NCBI GenBank assembly: GCA_021234155.1 | Contig: JAJEKV010000017.1 | Span: 5,373,874 to 5,437,873 of the forward strand | DNA length: 64,000 nucleotides | From: Isoetes taiwanensis | Taxonomy: Eukaryota; Streptophyta; Lycopodiopsida; Isoetales; Isoetaceae | Direction: 5' to 3' | Part shown: one piece after another, positions 9,759-21,502 of the stretch | Numbering within the stretch: position 1 is the stretch's first letter | Layout: every line of letters starts with the position of its first letter | Program-made: the position numbers and the translations under genes | The notes under the pieces: generated by a model | Databases searched by the model: none | What the model was told of the DNA's origin: nothing | The model's input: only the letters and a program-made list of their open reading frames with translations

Positions 9759-10045
9759 CTTGGGGAATTTTTAGGTCAAAACTCAAGTTGCTCTGTTTAA
9801 CATGCTAAGGCACCAACTTATCTAAAACTTATACTTATTTCAGACTTTTTCTACCTATTGGTCTCACAGCTTGCGCCTCGTTCCAATACTAATGTTTAGT
9901 TTTGCGACCAGGCGCGAGCTGTGAGATCTCATACATTTCTAGGGTTTTTAGATAATCAAAACATGCTATTCTAACTAATTCCTACCTTAGAATTAGCCTT
10001 ACCACATTATTTTTCTTAAATTCATCATGTTTTGGTGTTCTTGGC
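9759..10045. other. Promoter-side spacer of the H3-like gene
   Basis: No gene seen. AT-rich apart from the third stem-loop at 9,861-9,926. It ends where the satellite begins (tccatggctaatgc at about 10,050). Confidence 0.5.
9861..9926. repeat. GTCTCACAGC stem-loop, copy 3
   Basis: Arms 9861-9878 and 9910-9926 match the other two copies; the loop carries several differences. It lies about 100 bases upstream of the H3-like TATA box. Confidence 0.85.
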
Positions 10046-10133
10046 TCGATGTCTCATCCATGGCTAATGCTAAACTCCAGGAACCCTAAATAATTCGCAG
10101 TTGATACTCTATTTCATCTATGGAGACGATGAC

Positions 10134-10571
10134 AGCTCCAAATGAACAGACAAAAAACAAAGGGAGAAAACTAACCAATACCGCTGTTCAAACCACCGAG
10201 TTGAAGCATCCATCGAGCCGAGCATGGCATATGGATCCAAGTAAAACAGGAGAGATTAACCCAAAACAAACCAACAGCCGTACCTTGTTAGGTGCAGAAT
10301 CAGGATGTGGGACGCAGATGAGAACAGAGGCAGCCACCGAAGTTCGTCTTGGCGTGGATCTCCTTGGATGGTGTCGGTTCGCCCTAGCGTGGATGGCCTT
10401 GGCTGGTGCGCCTTGAAAGGTAGGTAGAAGGCGCTAAAGACAACAAAGCAAAGCTCAAGAGAATGCCGATAGCCAACCAAGGGAAAAACCGGTCTATAAA
10501 TAGGAGGGCGTGATACTGGGGCGTCCCCATCCAAGGAATGACGGTTCTATTGCTATCGCAATAGAACCGTA
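10134..10571. other. Insert replacing about 20 bp of the first unit
   Basis: The unit sequence stops after gacgatgaca and resumes at cattactt; the 438 bp between are unrelated to the satellite. The insert contains TATAAATAG (10,494-10,502). Its right edge is a perfect hairpin at 10,541-10,570. Open frames on both strands (up to 98 codons) are unrecognised. Confidence 0.6.
10541..10570. other. Perfect 13-bp hairpin with TATC loop
   Basis: ACGGTTCTATTGC pairs perfectly with GCAATAGAACCGT around a 4-base loop, directly before the junction with the satellite. Confidence 0.8.
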
Positions 10572-10782
10572 GCATTACTTCTGCTCATTTACACGTTGAT
10601 AAAAATCCGCGACATCCCTGGGCAGTATGTTTGTAGTAGGTAGAAGCTTTGTTTCCGATTGAAGGATTGTAGGTTACAGGAATCCAGAGACTATGTGTTT
10701 TCTTCGGTGACAAAATTATCATAACATCCCTTTTTTCACACGATGGTAAATGTATTGAAGTTATATTGATGTGGATGTGATT

Positions 10783-10855
10783 GTGGTTGTAGTTTAGTGG
10801 TTAGAATTCCACGCTAGGCCATGGAGACTGGGCTCGAACTCCCCAAAGAACCACA
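10783..10855 (+). pseudogene. tRNA-His-like copy A1
   Basis: A 73-base body with a plant tRNA-His layout: acceptor GTGGTTG, A box TAGTTTAGTGG, anticodon stem CCACG/CATGG, B box GGCTCGAACTCC, 3' AACCACA. The anticodon loop is only 6 bases (CTAGGC) and lacks GTG. Confidence 0.6.
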
Positions 10856-11165
10856 AAAAAATCACTATACATTAATCTTACAAGCCAATTCAATGGCTAA
10901 TGCCCACCTGTCTTTACACTAAACCATTCAAAATTGACATCTATGAACACGAATATATCTAAAACTCTATATTCAATGCATGACATCCACTCATTTTACA
11001 TGTGATAAAAATGCCCATCATTGTCGTGCATATAAGTTTCTAGTAGATATTGTTTTTGCTCCTGATTGAAAGATTATATTTTGTAGAAATCCAAAAACTT
11101 TGTGTTTACTTCAATTAGAAAATTAGAATACATATGTTTTACTAAAGTTGTTTCCTTATGTTGTT

Positions 11166-11236
11166 GTGGTTGTAGTTTAGTGGTTAGAATTCCGCGCCAG
11201 GTAGCGGGAGACCGGGCTCGACTCCAAAGAACCACA
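11166..11236 (+). pseudogene. tRNA-His-like copy B1
   Basis: Anticodon region reads CCGC-GCCAGGTA-GCGG, no GTG. A and B boxes kept. Confidence 0.55.
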
Positions 11237-11785
11237 AATATCTCGTATTTATATTCTTTTGTAATATGAGGCTTCGCAATTCATCTCAAAGGCATCGCTC
11301 AACCTTACTCGTTGAGCATTTCCTTGTGGAGATTCTACTAGGCGTTGTCCATAAACATGTGTCCGCACATGAAGAATGTGGATCCAAAAATGTAAACCGT
11401 CGAAGGCATGCTTATTTTGAAAAGTAGAACCGACAAGGGAATCCATACCATCTTGACTCCATCCTCTATCCATTCTATTCCATGGCTAATGCTAAACTCC
11501 GGTGAACCCTAAATAATTCAAGTAGCTTGATACTCTATTTCATCTATGGAGACGATGACATCTACAACTATTTATTCACTCCATTATTACGCTCATTTAC
11601 ACGTTGATAAAAATGACATCCTCAAAGTATGTTTTTGTAGTAGGTAGAAGCTTTGTTTCGATTGAAGGATTGTAGGTTACGTGAATCCTGAGACTATGTG
11701 TTTTCTTTGGTGACAAAATTATCATAAGATCCCTTTTTGCACACGATGGTAAATGTATTGAAGTTATATTGATGTGGATGTGATT

Positions 11786-11857
11786 GTGGTTGTAGTTTAG
11801 TGGTTAGAATTCCATGCCAGGCCGTGGAGACCTGGGCTCAACTTCCAAAGAACCACA
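11786..11857 (+). pseudogene. tRNA-His-like copy A2
   Basis: Stem CCATG/CGTGG around a 6-base loop CCAGGC, no GTG. Confidence 0.55.
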
Positions 11858-12179
11858 AAAATCATTATACATTAATCTTACAAGCCAATTCAATGGCTAA
11901 TGCCCAATTGTCTTTACACTAAACCATTCAAAATTGGCACTCTATGACATCTATGAACACCTAATATATCTAAAACTCTATATTCAATGCATGACATCCA
12001 CTCATTTTACATGTGATAAAAATGCCCATCATTGTCGTGCATATAAGTTTCTAGTAGATATTGTTTTTGCTCCCCCGATTGAAAGATTATATTTTGTAGA
12101 AATCTAAAAAACTTTGTGTTTACTTCAATTAGAAAATTAGAATACGATGTTTTACTAAAGTTGTTTCCTTTATGTTGTT

Positions 12180-12251
12180 GTGGGCTGTAGTTTAGTGGTT
12201 AGAATTCCACGTTAGGCCGTGGAGACCGGGCTCGACTCCCAAAGAACCACA
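12180..12251 (+). pseudogene. tRNA-His-like copy B2
   Basis: Stem CCACG/CGTGG intact, 6-base loop TTAGGC, no GTG. Confidence 0.57.
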
Positions 12252-12826
12252 AATATGTTGTATTTATATTCTTTGTAATATGAGGCTTCCGCAATTCATC
12301 TCAAAGGCATCGTTCAACCTTACTGCGTTGAGCATTTCCTTGTGGAGATTATACTAGACGCTGTCCATAACATGTGTCCGGACATGAAGAATGTGGATCC
12401 AAAAAATATAAACCGGCCATAAAGCATGCTTATTTTGAAAAGTAGAATCCCAATAATGAAGTCCCACGACAAGGGAATCCATACCATCTCCGCGACTCCA
12501 TCCTCTATCCATTCTATTCCATGGCTAATGCTAAACTCCGGGGAACCCTAAATAATTCAAGTATTGATACTCTATTTCATCTATGGAGACGATGACATCT
12601 ACAACTATTTATTCACTCCATTACTTACGCTCATTTACACGTTGATAAAAATCCCGCGACATCCCAGGCGGTATGTTTGTAGTAGGTAGAAGCTTTGTTT
12701 TCGATTGAAGGATTGTAGGTTACGTGAAATCCAGACTATGTGTTTTCTTCGGTGACAAAATTATCATAAGATCCCTTTTGCACACGATGGTAAATGTATT
12801 GAAGTTATATTGATGTGGATGTGATT

Positions 12827-12897
12827 GTGGTTGTAGTTTAGTGGTTAGAATTCCACGCTAGGCCGTGGAGACCGGGCTCGACTCCCAAAGAACCACA
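12827..12897 (+). pseudogene. tRNA-His-like copy A3
   Basis: A clean body with perfect stem CCACG/CGTGG and B box GGCTCGACTCC, but loop CTAGGC. Confidence 0.6.
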
Positions 12898-13216
12898 AAA
12901 ATCACTATACATTAATCTTACAAGCCAATTCAATGGCTAATGCCCATTGCCTTTACACTAAACCATTCAAAATTGGCACTCTATGACATCTATGAACACG
13001 AATATATCTAAAACTCTATATTCAATGCATGACATCCACTCATTTTACATGTGATAAAAATGCCCATCATTGTCAAGGCATATAAGTTTCTAGTAGATAT
13101 TGTTTTGTTCTCCATTGAAAAGATTATGTTTCTGTAGAACCAAAAAACTTTGTGTTTACTTCAATTAAAAGATTAGGAATACATATACTACTAAAGTTGT
13201 TTCCCTTTATGTTGTT

Positions 13217-13285
13217 GTGGTTGTAGTTTGTTAGAATTCCATGTTGTAATGTGGAGACCGGGCTCTAATTCCCAGCTGAACCACA
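13217..13285 (+). pseudogene. tRNA-His-like copy B3
   Basis: Loop region GTTGTAATG; the D arm has lost TAGTGG. It reads GTA where GTG is expected. Confidence 0.5.
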
Positions 13286-13862
13286 AATATCTTGCATTTA
13301 TATTCTTTGTAATATGAGGTTTCAAGAATTCATCTCAAAGGCATCGCTCAACCTTACCTGCTGAGCATTTCCTTGTGGAGATTCTACTTAATTTTGTCCA
13401 TAAATATGCGTCCACATGAAAGAATGTGATCCAAAAAATGTAAACCGGGCCATAAAGCATGCTTATTTTGAAAGTAGAACTTGAATAATGGTGTCCCGAC
13501 AAGGAATCTATACCATCTCTCAAGACTCCATCCTTCATCCATTCTTATTCCGGCTAGCTAATGCTAAACTCCGTGAACCCTAAATAACTCCGCAGTAGCT
13601 GATACTCTATTTCGCCTTATGGAGACGATGACATCTTACAACCATTTATTCACCTTAATACCGCCATTTACACGCTGATAAAATCATGCATATCCCCCGG
13701 GCAAGATGTTTGTGTAGTAGGCAGAAGCTTTGTTCATTGAAGGATTGTAGGTTACGAACTGCAGACTGAGGGTGTTTTCTTCTGCGACAAAATTATCATC
13801 GATCCCTTTCGGCATCAATTTTATGGTAAATGTATTGAAGCATATTGGATGTGGATGTGGTT

Positions 13863-13934
13863 GTGGTTGTAGTTTAGTGGTTGTGGAATCAATGCCAGGT
13901 CAGTGGAGACTGGTTCTAATTTCAAAGAACCACA
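13863..13934 (+). pseudogene. tRNA-His-like copy A4
   Basis: The anticodon stem is degraded (AATGCCAGGTCAGTGG) and the B box is damaged (GGTTCTAATTTC). Confidence 0.5.
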
Positions 13935-14250
13935 AAATTCAATTATACATTAATCTTAGAAGCCAACCACGGCTAATGCCCACTTGTCTTTGGAGCACTA
14001 AACCATTCAAAATTGGCACTCTATGACATCTATGAACACGAATATATCTAAAACTCTATTCAATGCATGACATCCACTCCATTTTACATGTGATAAAAAT
14101 GCCCATCATCGCCGCGGCATATAAGTTTCTAGTAGATATTGTTTTCATTCCATTGAAAGATTATGTTTTGTAGAACCAAAACTTTGTGTTTACTCTTCAA
14201 TTAGAAAATTAGGAATAATGTTTTAATAAAGTTGTTTCCTTTATGTTGTT

Positions 14251-14320
14251 GTGGTTGTAGTTTAGTGGTTAGAATTCCACGCTGTGGTCATGGAGACCGG
14301 GCCTACCTTTAAACTCTAAA
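14251..14320 (+). pseudogene. tRNA-His-like copy B4, 3' half lost
   Basis: Stem CCACG/CATGG with loop CTGTGGT keeps GTG, but the T arm and 3' acceptor strand have decayed beyond recognition. Confidence 0.5.
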
Positions 14321-14871
14321 ATTTATCTTGTATTTATATTCTTGTAATATGAGGCTTCGCATTCATCTCAAAGGCATCGCTCAACCTTACTCATGTTGAG
14401 CATTCCTTGTGGAGATTCTACTAGACGCTTGTCCATAACATGTGTCCGCATTACGAAGAATGGATCCAAAACAAACCGGTCAAGGCATGCTTATTTTTGA
14501 AAAGTAGAATCCTAATAATGAAGTCCCACTGAATCCATACCATCTCTCCAGACTCCATCCTCTATCCATTCTATTCCATGGCTAATGCTAAACTCCAGAA
14601 CCCTAAATAATTGCATTGGTAATTTATTTCGCCTATGGAGATGATGACATCTACAACTATTTATTCACTCCATTACTTCGCCATTTTACACGCTGATAAA
14701 ACTGACATCCCCCGGGCGCATGTTTGTAGTAGGTAGAAGCTTTACTCGATTGAAGGATTGTAGGTTACAGAATCCAGAGACTATGTGTTTTCTTCTGACA
14801 AAAATTATCATAAGATCCCTTTTGCACACGATGGTAAAATGTATTGAAGCTATATTGATGTGGATGTGATT

Positions 14872-14939
14872 GTGGCTGTAGTTTAGTGGTTAGAATTCAC
14901 GCTAGGCCGCGGTGGAGACCGGTCAATTCCCGAACTACA
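14872..14939 (+). pseudogene. tRNA-His-like copy A5
   Basis: Acceptor GTGGCTG is of the standard plant form, loop CTAGGC, T arm shortened. Confidence 0.5.
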
Positions 14940-15258
14940 AAAATTCACTATACATTAATCTTAGAAGCCAATTCAATGGCTAATGCCCACTGCCTTTACA
15001 CTAAACCATTCAAAATTGGCACTCTTATGACATCTATGAACACCTAATATATCTAAAACTCTATATTCAAATGCATGACATCCACTCATTTTACATGTGA
15101 TAAAATGCCCATCATTTCGCGGCATATGTTTCTAGTAGATATTGTTTTTGCTCCCCGATTGAAAGATTATGTTTTGTAGAAATCCAAAAACTTTAGGTTT
15201 ACTTCAATTAAAAGATTAGAATACATATGTTTTACTAAAGTTGTTTCCTTATGTTGTT

Positions 15259-15328
15259 GTGGGTTGTAGTTTAGTGGTTAGAATTCCGTTGTGGTCGGAG
15301 ACCGGGTCTCTGACTTCAAAGAACCACA
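15259..15328 (+). tRNA. tRNA-His(GTG)-like copy B5
   Basis: Loop TTGTGGT with GTG, but the anticodon stem is reduced to CCG/CGG. Confidence 0.5.
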
Positions 15329-15887
15329 AATATCTTGTATTTATATTCTTTGTAATATGAGGCTTCCAATTCATCTCAAAGGTATCGCTCAACCCACTCA
15401 CAGCATTTCCTTGTGGATTCTAATAGATTTGTCCATAACATGTGTCCGCATATTGCAATGTGGATCCAAAATGTAAACCGCCATAAAGCATGCTTAATTT
15501 TAGAAAGTAGAATCCTAATAATGAAGTCCCACTCCACAAGGAATCCATACCATCTCTCAAGACTCCATCCTCTATCCATTCTATTCCATGACACGGCTAA
15601 ACTCCGTGAACCCTAAATAATTCAAGTAGCTGGTACTCTATTTCGCCTATGGAGATGATATCTACAACTATTTATTCACTCCATTACTTCGCCATTTTAC
15701 ACGCTATTAAAAATCCTACATCCTCGCGATGTTTGTGGTAGGTAGAAGCTTTGAGCCTGACAGTTGGATTGTAGGTTACAGAATCCGTAGACTATGTGTT
15801 TTCTTCTATGGACAAAATTATCATCGACTCCTTTTGGCTAATAATGCATGGTAAATGTATTGAAGTTATATTGATGTGGATGTGGTT

Positions 15888-15956
15888 GTGGTTGTAGTTT
15901 AGTGGTTAGAATTCCACGCCAGCTGGAGACCTAAAGCTCGACTCTAAGCAATCACA
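15888..15956 (+). pseudogene. tRNA-His-like copy A6
   Basis: The anticodon loop is partly deleted (CCACGCCAGCTGG) and the T arm is altered. Confidence 0.5.
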
Positions 15957-16276
15957 AAACTCACCATACATTGGACCAGGAAGCCAATTCAATGGCTAAT
16001 GCCCACCTGTCTTTACACTAAACCATTCAAAATTGGCACTCTATGACATCTATGAACATCAATATATCTAAAACTCTATATTCAATGCATGACATCCACT
16101 CATTTTGTATATGTGATAAAAATGCCCATCATTTTCGTGCATATAAGTTTCTAGTAGATATTGCTTTTGCTCCCATTGAAAGATTATGTTTGTAGAAATC
16201 CAAAATCCCTTTGTGTTTACTTCAATTTAAAAGATTAGAATACATATGTTTTACTAAAGTTGTTTCCTATGTTGTT

Positions 16277-16346
16277 GTGGTTGTAGTTTAGTGGTTAGAA
16301 TTCCATGTTGTGGCCGGAGACCGGCCTCTAATCTCAAAGAACCACA
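16277..16346 (+). tRNA. tRNA-His(GTG)-like copy B6
   Basis: Loop TTGTGGC with GTG; the 3' side of the stem is shortened (CCGGAGA). Confidence 0.53.
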
Positions 16347-16920
16347 AATATCTTGTATTATATTCTTGTAATATGAGGCTTCGCAATTCATCTCAAAGGC
16401 ATCGCTCAACCTACTGCTGAGCATTTCCTTTTGTGGAGATTCTACTGACGTTGTCCATAACATGTGTCCGCATTACGAAGAATGTGGATCCAAAAAATGT
16501 AAACCGCCATAAAGCATGCTTATTTCTTTTGAAAAGTAGAACTTACTGAATGAAGTCCCACGACAAGGAATCCATACCATCTCTCAAGACTCCATCCTCT
16601 TATCCATTCTATTCCATGGCTAATGCTAAACTCCGTGAACCCTAAATAACTCGGCATTGATACTCTATTTCTCGGTTTGAGACGATGACATCTACAACTA
16701 TTTATTCACTCCATTACTTCGCCATTTACACGCTGATAAAAACTGGCGACATCCTCAAGCAAAGATGTTTGTAGTAGTAGAAGCTTTGTTCGGGACAGCT
16801 GATTGTAGGTCATGTGAATCCGTGAGACTATGTATGTTTTCTCTCGTGACAAAAATTATCATCGATCTTTTGCACACGAAGGTAAGTTTTGGGAAGAAGT
16901 TATATATTGATGATGTGGTT

Positions 16921-16990
16921 GTGGTTGTAGTTTAGTGGTTAGAATTTCCACGTTGTGGCCGTGGAGACTCGGCCTCTAATTTTAACCACA
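16921..16990 (+). tRNA. tRNA-His(GTG)-like copy A7
   Basis: Perfect anticodon arm CCACG-TTGTGGC-CGTGG, identical to the standard plant tRNA-His arm. The T arm is degraded. Confidence 0.62.
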
Positions 16991-17302
16991 AAAATTCACT
17001 ATATTAATCTTAGAAGCCAATTCAATGGCTAATGCCCACTTGTCTTTACACTAAATCCATTCAAAATTGCACTCTTATGACATCTATGAACACGAATATA
17101 TCTAAACTCTATATTCAATGCATGACATCCACTATTTTACATGTGAGTTAAAAATGCCCATCATTGTCGTGGCATATAAGTTTCTAGTAGGATATTGTTT
17201 TCGCCCTCGATTGAAAGATTATGTTTTGTAGAAATCCAAAAACTTTGTGTTTACTCACTCAGAAAATTAGAATACGGTGTTTTACTAAAGCGTTCTATGT
17301 TT

Positions 17303-17376
17303 GTTGGTTGTAGTTTAGTGGTTAGAATTCCAATGCTAGGTCATGGAGACCCGGCTCGGGACTCCCAAGAACCACA
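17303..17376 (+). pseudogene. tRNA-His-like copy B7
   Basis: Anticodon region AATGCTAGGTCATGG without GTG; the acceptor start lacks one base. Confidence 0.5.
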
Positions 17377-17944
17377 CAAATATCTTGTATTTATATTCTT
17401 TGTAATATGAGGCTTCGCATTCATCTCAAAGGCATCGCTCAACCTTTACTCGAGCATTTCCTTGTGGAGATTCTACTAGACGCTGTCCATAACATGTGTC
17501 CGCATATGAAGAATGTGGGATCCAAAAAAATGTAAACCGTCAAGGCATGCTTATTTTGAAAAGTAGAATCCTAATAATGAAGTCCACCTCACAAGGGAAT
17601 CCATACCATCTCTCAAGTGACTCCATCCCTCTATCCATTCTATTCCATGGCTAATGCTAAACTCCGGTGAACCCTAAATACCGCAGCTGGTACTCTATTT
17701 CGGCTCTATGGAGATGATGACATTCACAACTATTTATTCACTCCATTATCATTTTACACGCTAGATAAAAAATCCTACATCCCTCAAGCAGATGTTTGTA
17801 GTAGGTAGAAGCTTTGTTCGATTGAAGGATTGTAGGTTACAGGAACCAGAGACTATGTGTTTCTTCATGACAAAATTATCATCGATCCCTTTTTACAATA
17901 ATTTATGGTAAATGTACATTGAAGTTATATTGATGTGGATGGTT

Positions 17945-18010
17945 GTGGTTGTAGTTTAGTGGTTAGAATTCACTGCCAGGTCAGTGGAGACCGTCACCCC
18001 CACTCAATGA
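17945..18010 (+). pseudogene. tRNA-His-like copy A8, 3' end lost
   Basis: Stem CACTG/CAGTG with loop CCAGGT; the T arm and acceptor 3' strand are not recognisable. Confidence 0.45.
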
Positions 18011-18323
18011 AAAAAACTCACTATACTAATCTTAGAAGCCAATTCAATGGCTAATGCCCACCGCCTTACACTAAAACCATTCAAAATTGGCACTCTATGA
18101 CATCTATGAACACCTAATATATCTAAAACTCTATATTCAATGCATGACATCCACTCATTTTGCATACATGTGATAAAATGCCCATCATTTTCGTGTATAT
18201 AAGTTTCTAGTAGATATTGTTTTTGGTTCTGATTGGCAAGATTATATTTAGAAACCCAAAACTTTGTGTTTACTCTCAATTAGAAAATTAGAATACGATG
18301 TTTTACTAAAGTTGTTTCCCTAT

Positions 18324-18391
18324 GCTGTTGTAGTTTAGTGGTTAGACCCACGTTGTGGTCGTGGAGACTTGGGTTCTACTCCTGAACCACA
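18324..18391 (+). tRNA. tRNA-His(GTG)-like copy B8
   Basis: Perfect anticodon arm CCACG-TTGTGGT-CGTGG with GTG; the 5' acceptor strand is shortened and the D arm end is damaged. Confidence 0.52.
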
Positions 18392-18983
18392 AAATATCTT
18401 GTATTTATATTCTTTGTAATATGAGGCTTCGCACCATCCTCAAAGGCATCGCTCAACCTACTCGCTGAGCATTTCCTTGTGGAGATTCTACTAGACGCTG
18501 TCCATAACATGCGTCCGCATACGAAGAAATGGATCCAAAAAAATGTAAACCCAATGTAAGGCATGCTTATTTTGAAAGTAGAATCCTAATAATGAAGTCC
18601 TACCCACAAGGGGAATCCATATACCATCTCTCGCGACTCCATCCTCTATCCATTCTATTCCATGGCTAATGCTAAACTCCGTGAACCCTAAATAATTCGC
18701 AGAAGCATTACTCTATTTCATTTCATGGAGATGATGACATTCACAACTATTTATTCACTCCATTACTCGGCCATTTTACACATTGATAAAAAATCAAGCG
18801 ACATCCTCAAGGCGATGTTTGTAGTAGGTAGAAGATTTGTTTCCATTGAAGGATTGTAGGTTACAGAATCCAGACTATGTGTTTTCTTCTAAGTGATGCA
18901 CTATCATCGATCCCTTTAAAATAACGTATGGTAAATGTATTGAAGTTATATTGATGTGGATGTGGATGTGGATGTGGATGGCT

Positions 18984-19056
18984 GTGGTTGTAGTTTAGTG
19001 GTTAGAATTCCACGCTAGGCCGTGGAGATCCGGCTCGACTCCCCCAAAGAACCACA
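18984..19056 (+). pseudogene. tRNA-His-like copy A9
   Basis: Stem CCACG/CGTGG with loop CTAGGC. The upstream GATGTG microsatellite is expanded here (18,950-18,982). Confidence 0.57.
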
Positions 19057-19371
19057 AAACTACTATACATTAATCTTAGAAGCCAATTCAATGGCTAATG
19101 CCCACCTGTCTTTACACTAAACCATTCAAAATTGGCACTCTATGACATCTATGAACACCTAATAGTCTAAACTCTATATTCAATGCATGACATCCACTCA
19201 TTTTACATGTGATAAAAATGCCCATCATTTTCGCGGCATATAAGTTTCTAGTAGATATTGTTTCTTTGCTCCTCGGGATTGAGATTATATTTGTAGAAAT
19301 CCAAAACCTTTGTAAGTTTAATTTCCAATTAGAAAATTAGAATACGATACCATTTCAGTTGTTTCCGTTAT

Positions 19372-19444
19372 GTGGTTGTAGTTTAGTGGTTAGAATTCCA
19401 CGCTAGGCTGTGGAGACTTGGGTCTGGACTCCCAAAGAACTACA
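19372..19444 (+). pseudogene. tRNA-His-like copy B9
   Basis: CCACG-CTAGGC-TGTGG, no GTG. Confidence 0.55.
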
Positions 19445-20021
19445 AATATCTTGTATTTATATTCTTTGTACATGAGGTTTCAATTCATCTCAAAGGCATC
19501 GCTCAACCTTTACTGCTGAGCATTTCTTGTGGAGATTCTACTAGACGTTGTCCAACATGTGTCCGCATTACGAAGAATGGATCCAAAAATGTAAACCGGC
19601 CGTAAGGCATGCTTATTTTGAAAAAGTAGAATCCTAATAATGAAGTCCCACTGTTGAATCCATACCATCTCCTCGCGAGACTCCATCCCTCTATCCATTC
19701 TATTACAAGCATGGCTAATGCTAAACTCCGTGAACCCTAAATAATTCAAGTATTGGTACTCTATTTCGCTCTATGGAGATGATGATACCCAGCAACTATT
19801 TATTCACTCCATTACTTCTCGCCATTTACACTTTGATAAAAACCGCTTTACATCCCCGGGCAAGATGTTTGTAGTAGGTGAGGAAGCTTTGTTTCCCATT
19901 GAAGGATTGTAGGTTACGTGAACTGTAGACTATGTGTTTTCTCTGACAAAAATTTCATCATCGATCCCTTTTACACACGCATGGTAAAATGTATTGAAGT
20001 TATATTGATGTGGATGTGGTT

Positions 20022-20092
20022 GTGGTTGTAGTTTAGTGGTTAGAATTTCCACGCTAGGCCGGAGACCGGGCTCGACTCCCCAAAGAATCACA
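20022..20092 (+). pseudogene. tRNA-His-like copy A10
   Basis: Loop CTAGGC; the 3' side of the anticodon stem is shortened. Confidence 0.53.
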
Positions 20093-20404
20093 AAAACTCA
20101 CTATACATTAATCTGGCCAATTCAATGGCTAATGCCCAATTGCCTTTACACTAAACCATTCAAAAATTGGTACCACATCTATGAACACTAATATATCTAA
20201 AACTCTATATTCAATGCATGACATCCACTCATTTTATGATGTGATAAAATGCCCATCATTTTCGCGGCATATAAGTTTCTAGTAGATATTGTTTTGCCCC
20301 GATTGAAAGATTATGTTTTGTAGAACCAAAACTCTTTGTGTTTACTTCCACCAAAAGATTAGAATACATATGTTTTACTAAAGTTTGTTTCCTTTTATGT
20401 TGTT

Positions 20405-20478
20405 GTGGCTGTAGTTTAGTGGTTAGAATTCCATGTTGTGGCCGTGGAGACCCGGCCTCTAATTCCCAAAGAACCACA
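20405..20478 (+). tRNA. tRNA-His(GTG)-like copy B10
   Basis: CCATG-TTGTGGC-CGTGG with GTG and acceptor GTGGCTG; one of the better copies. B box GGCCTCTAATTCCC is imperfect. Confidence 0.6.
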
Positions 20479-21043
20479 TAAATATCTTGTATTTATATTC
20501 TTTTGTAATATGAGGTTTTAATTCATCTCAAAGGCATCGCTCAACCTTACTCTCCGTTGAGTATTTCCTTGTGGAGGATTCTACTGACGTTGTCCATACA
20601 CATAAACGCATGAAGAATGTGTGGATCCAAAAAAATGTAAACCGGTCATAAAGCATGCTTATAATGAAAAGTAGAATCCCACAAGTCCCACGACAAGGAA
20701 TCCATACCATCTCCTCAAGACTCCATCCTCTATCCATCTTCTATTCCATGGCTAATGAAACCTGTGAGTCCTAAATAACTGCAGTTGATACTCTTATTTC
20801 GCTTCATGGAGACGCATGACATCTACAAACTATTTTAGCCCACTCCATTACTTCTCGTCATTTACACGTTGATAAAACTGCCACATCCTCAAGGAGGTTT
20901 GTAGTAGGTAGAAGCTTTGTTCGAATTGAAGGATTGTAGGTTACAGGTGAACTAGACTATAATTTCTTCGTACAAAATGACATCGTGATCCCTTTTGCAC
21001 ACTCATGGTAAATGTATTGAAGTTATATTGATGTGATGTGGTT

Positions 21044-21109
21044 GTGGTTGTAGTTTAGTGGTTGAATTCTTACTGCTAGGGCCGTGGAGACCGGCCTCGA
21101 CAACCTACA
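21044..21109 (+). pseudogene. tRNA-His-like copy A11
   Basis: The D arm is shortened and the anticodon region TACTGCTAGGGCCGTGG lacks GTG. Confidence 0.48.
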
Positions 21110-21426
21110 AAATTCACTATACATTAATCTTAGCTAAATTCAATGCTGCTAATGCCCACTTGTCTTTACACTAAACCATTCAAAATTGGCACTTATGACA
21201 TCTATGAACACGAATATCTAAAACTCTATATTCAATGCATGACATCCACTCATTTTTACATGTGATAAAAAATGCCCATCATTGTCGTGGGCATATAAGT
21301 TTCTAGTAGATAGCTGTTTTTGCTCCCATTGAAAGATTATGTTTCAGGAACCAAAACCTTTGTGTTTACTTCAATTAGAAAATTAGAATACGGTGTTTTA
21401 CTAAAAGTTGTTTCCTTTATGTTGTT

Positions 21427-21502
21427 GTGGTTGTAGTTTAGTGGTTAGGAATTCCATCGCTAGGCTGCGGAGACCTGGGCTCGACTCTTTTAAAGAACCA
21501 CA
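21427..21502 (+). pseudogene. tRNA-His-like copy B11
   Basis: CATCGCTAGGCTGCGG, no GTG; TGGGCTCGACTC B box kept. Confidence 0.53.

Noticed and set aside
10120-10534. 98- and 92-codon frames in the patch before the array
   Set aside because: Overlapping on opposite strands, unrecognised, and inside a short replaced patch; no evidence for either.
10541-10570. Helitron 3' end
   Set aside because: A hairpin is present but no CTRR end about 10 bases beyond it, no TC start at the other edge, and unit bases are missing.
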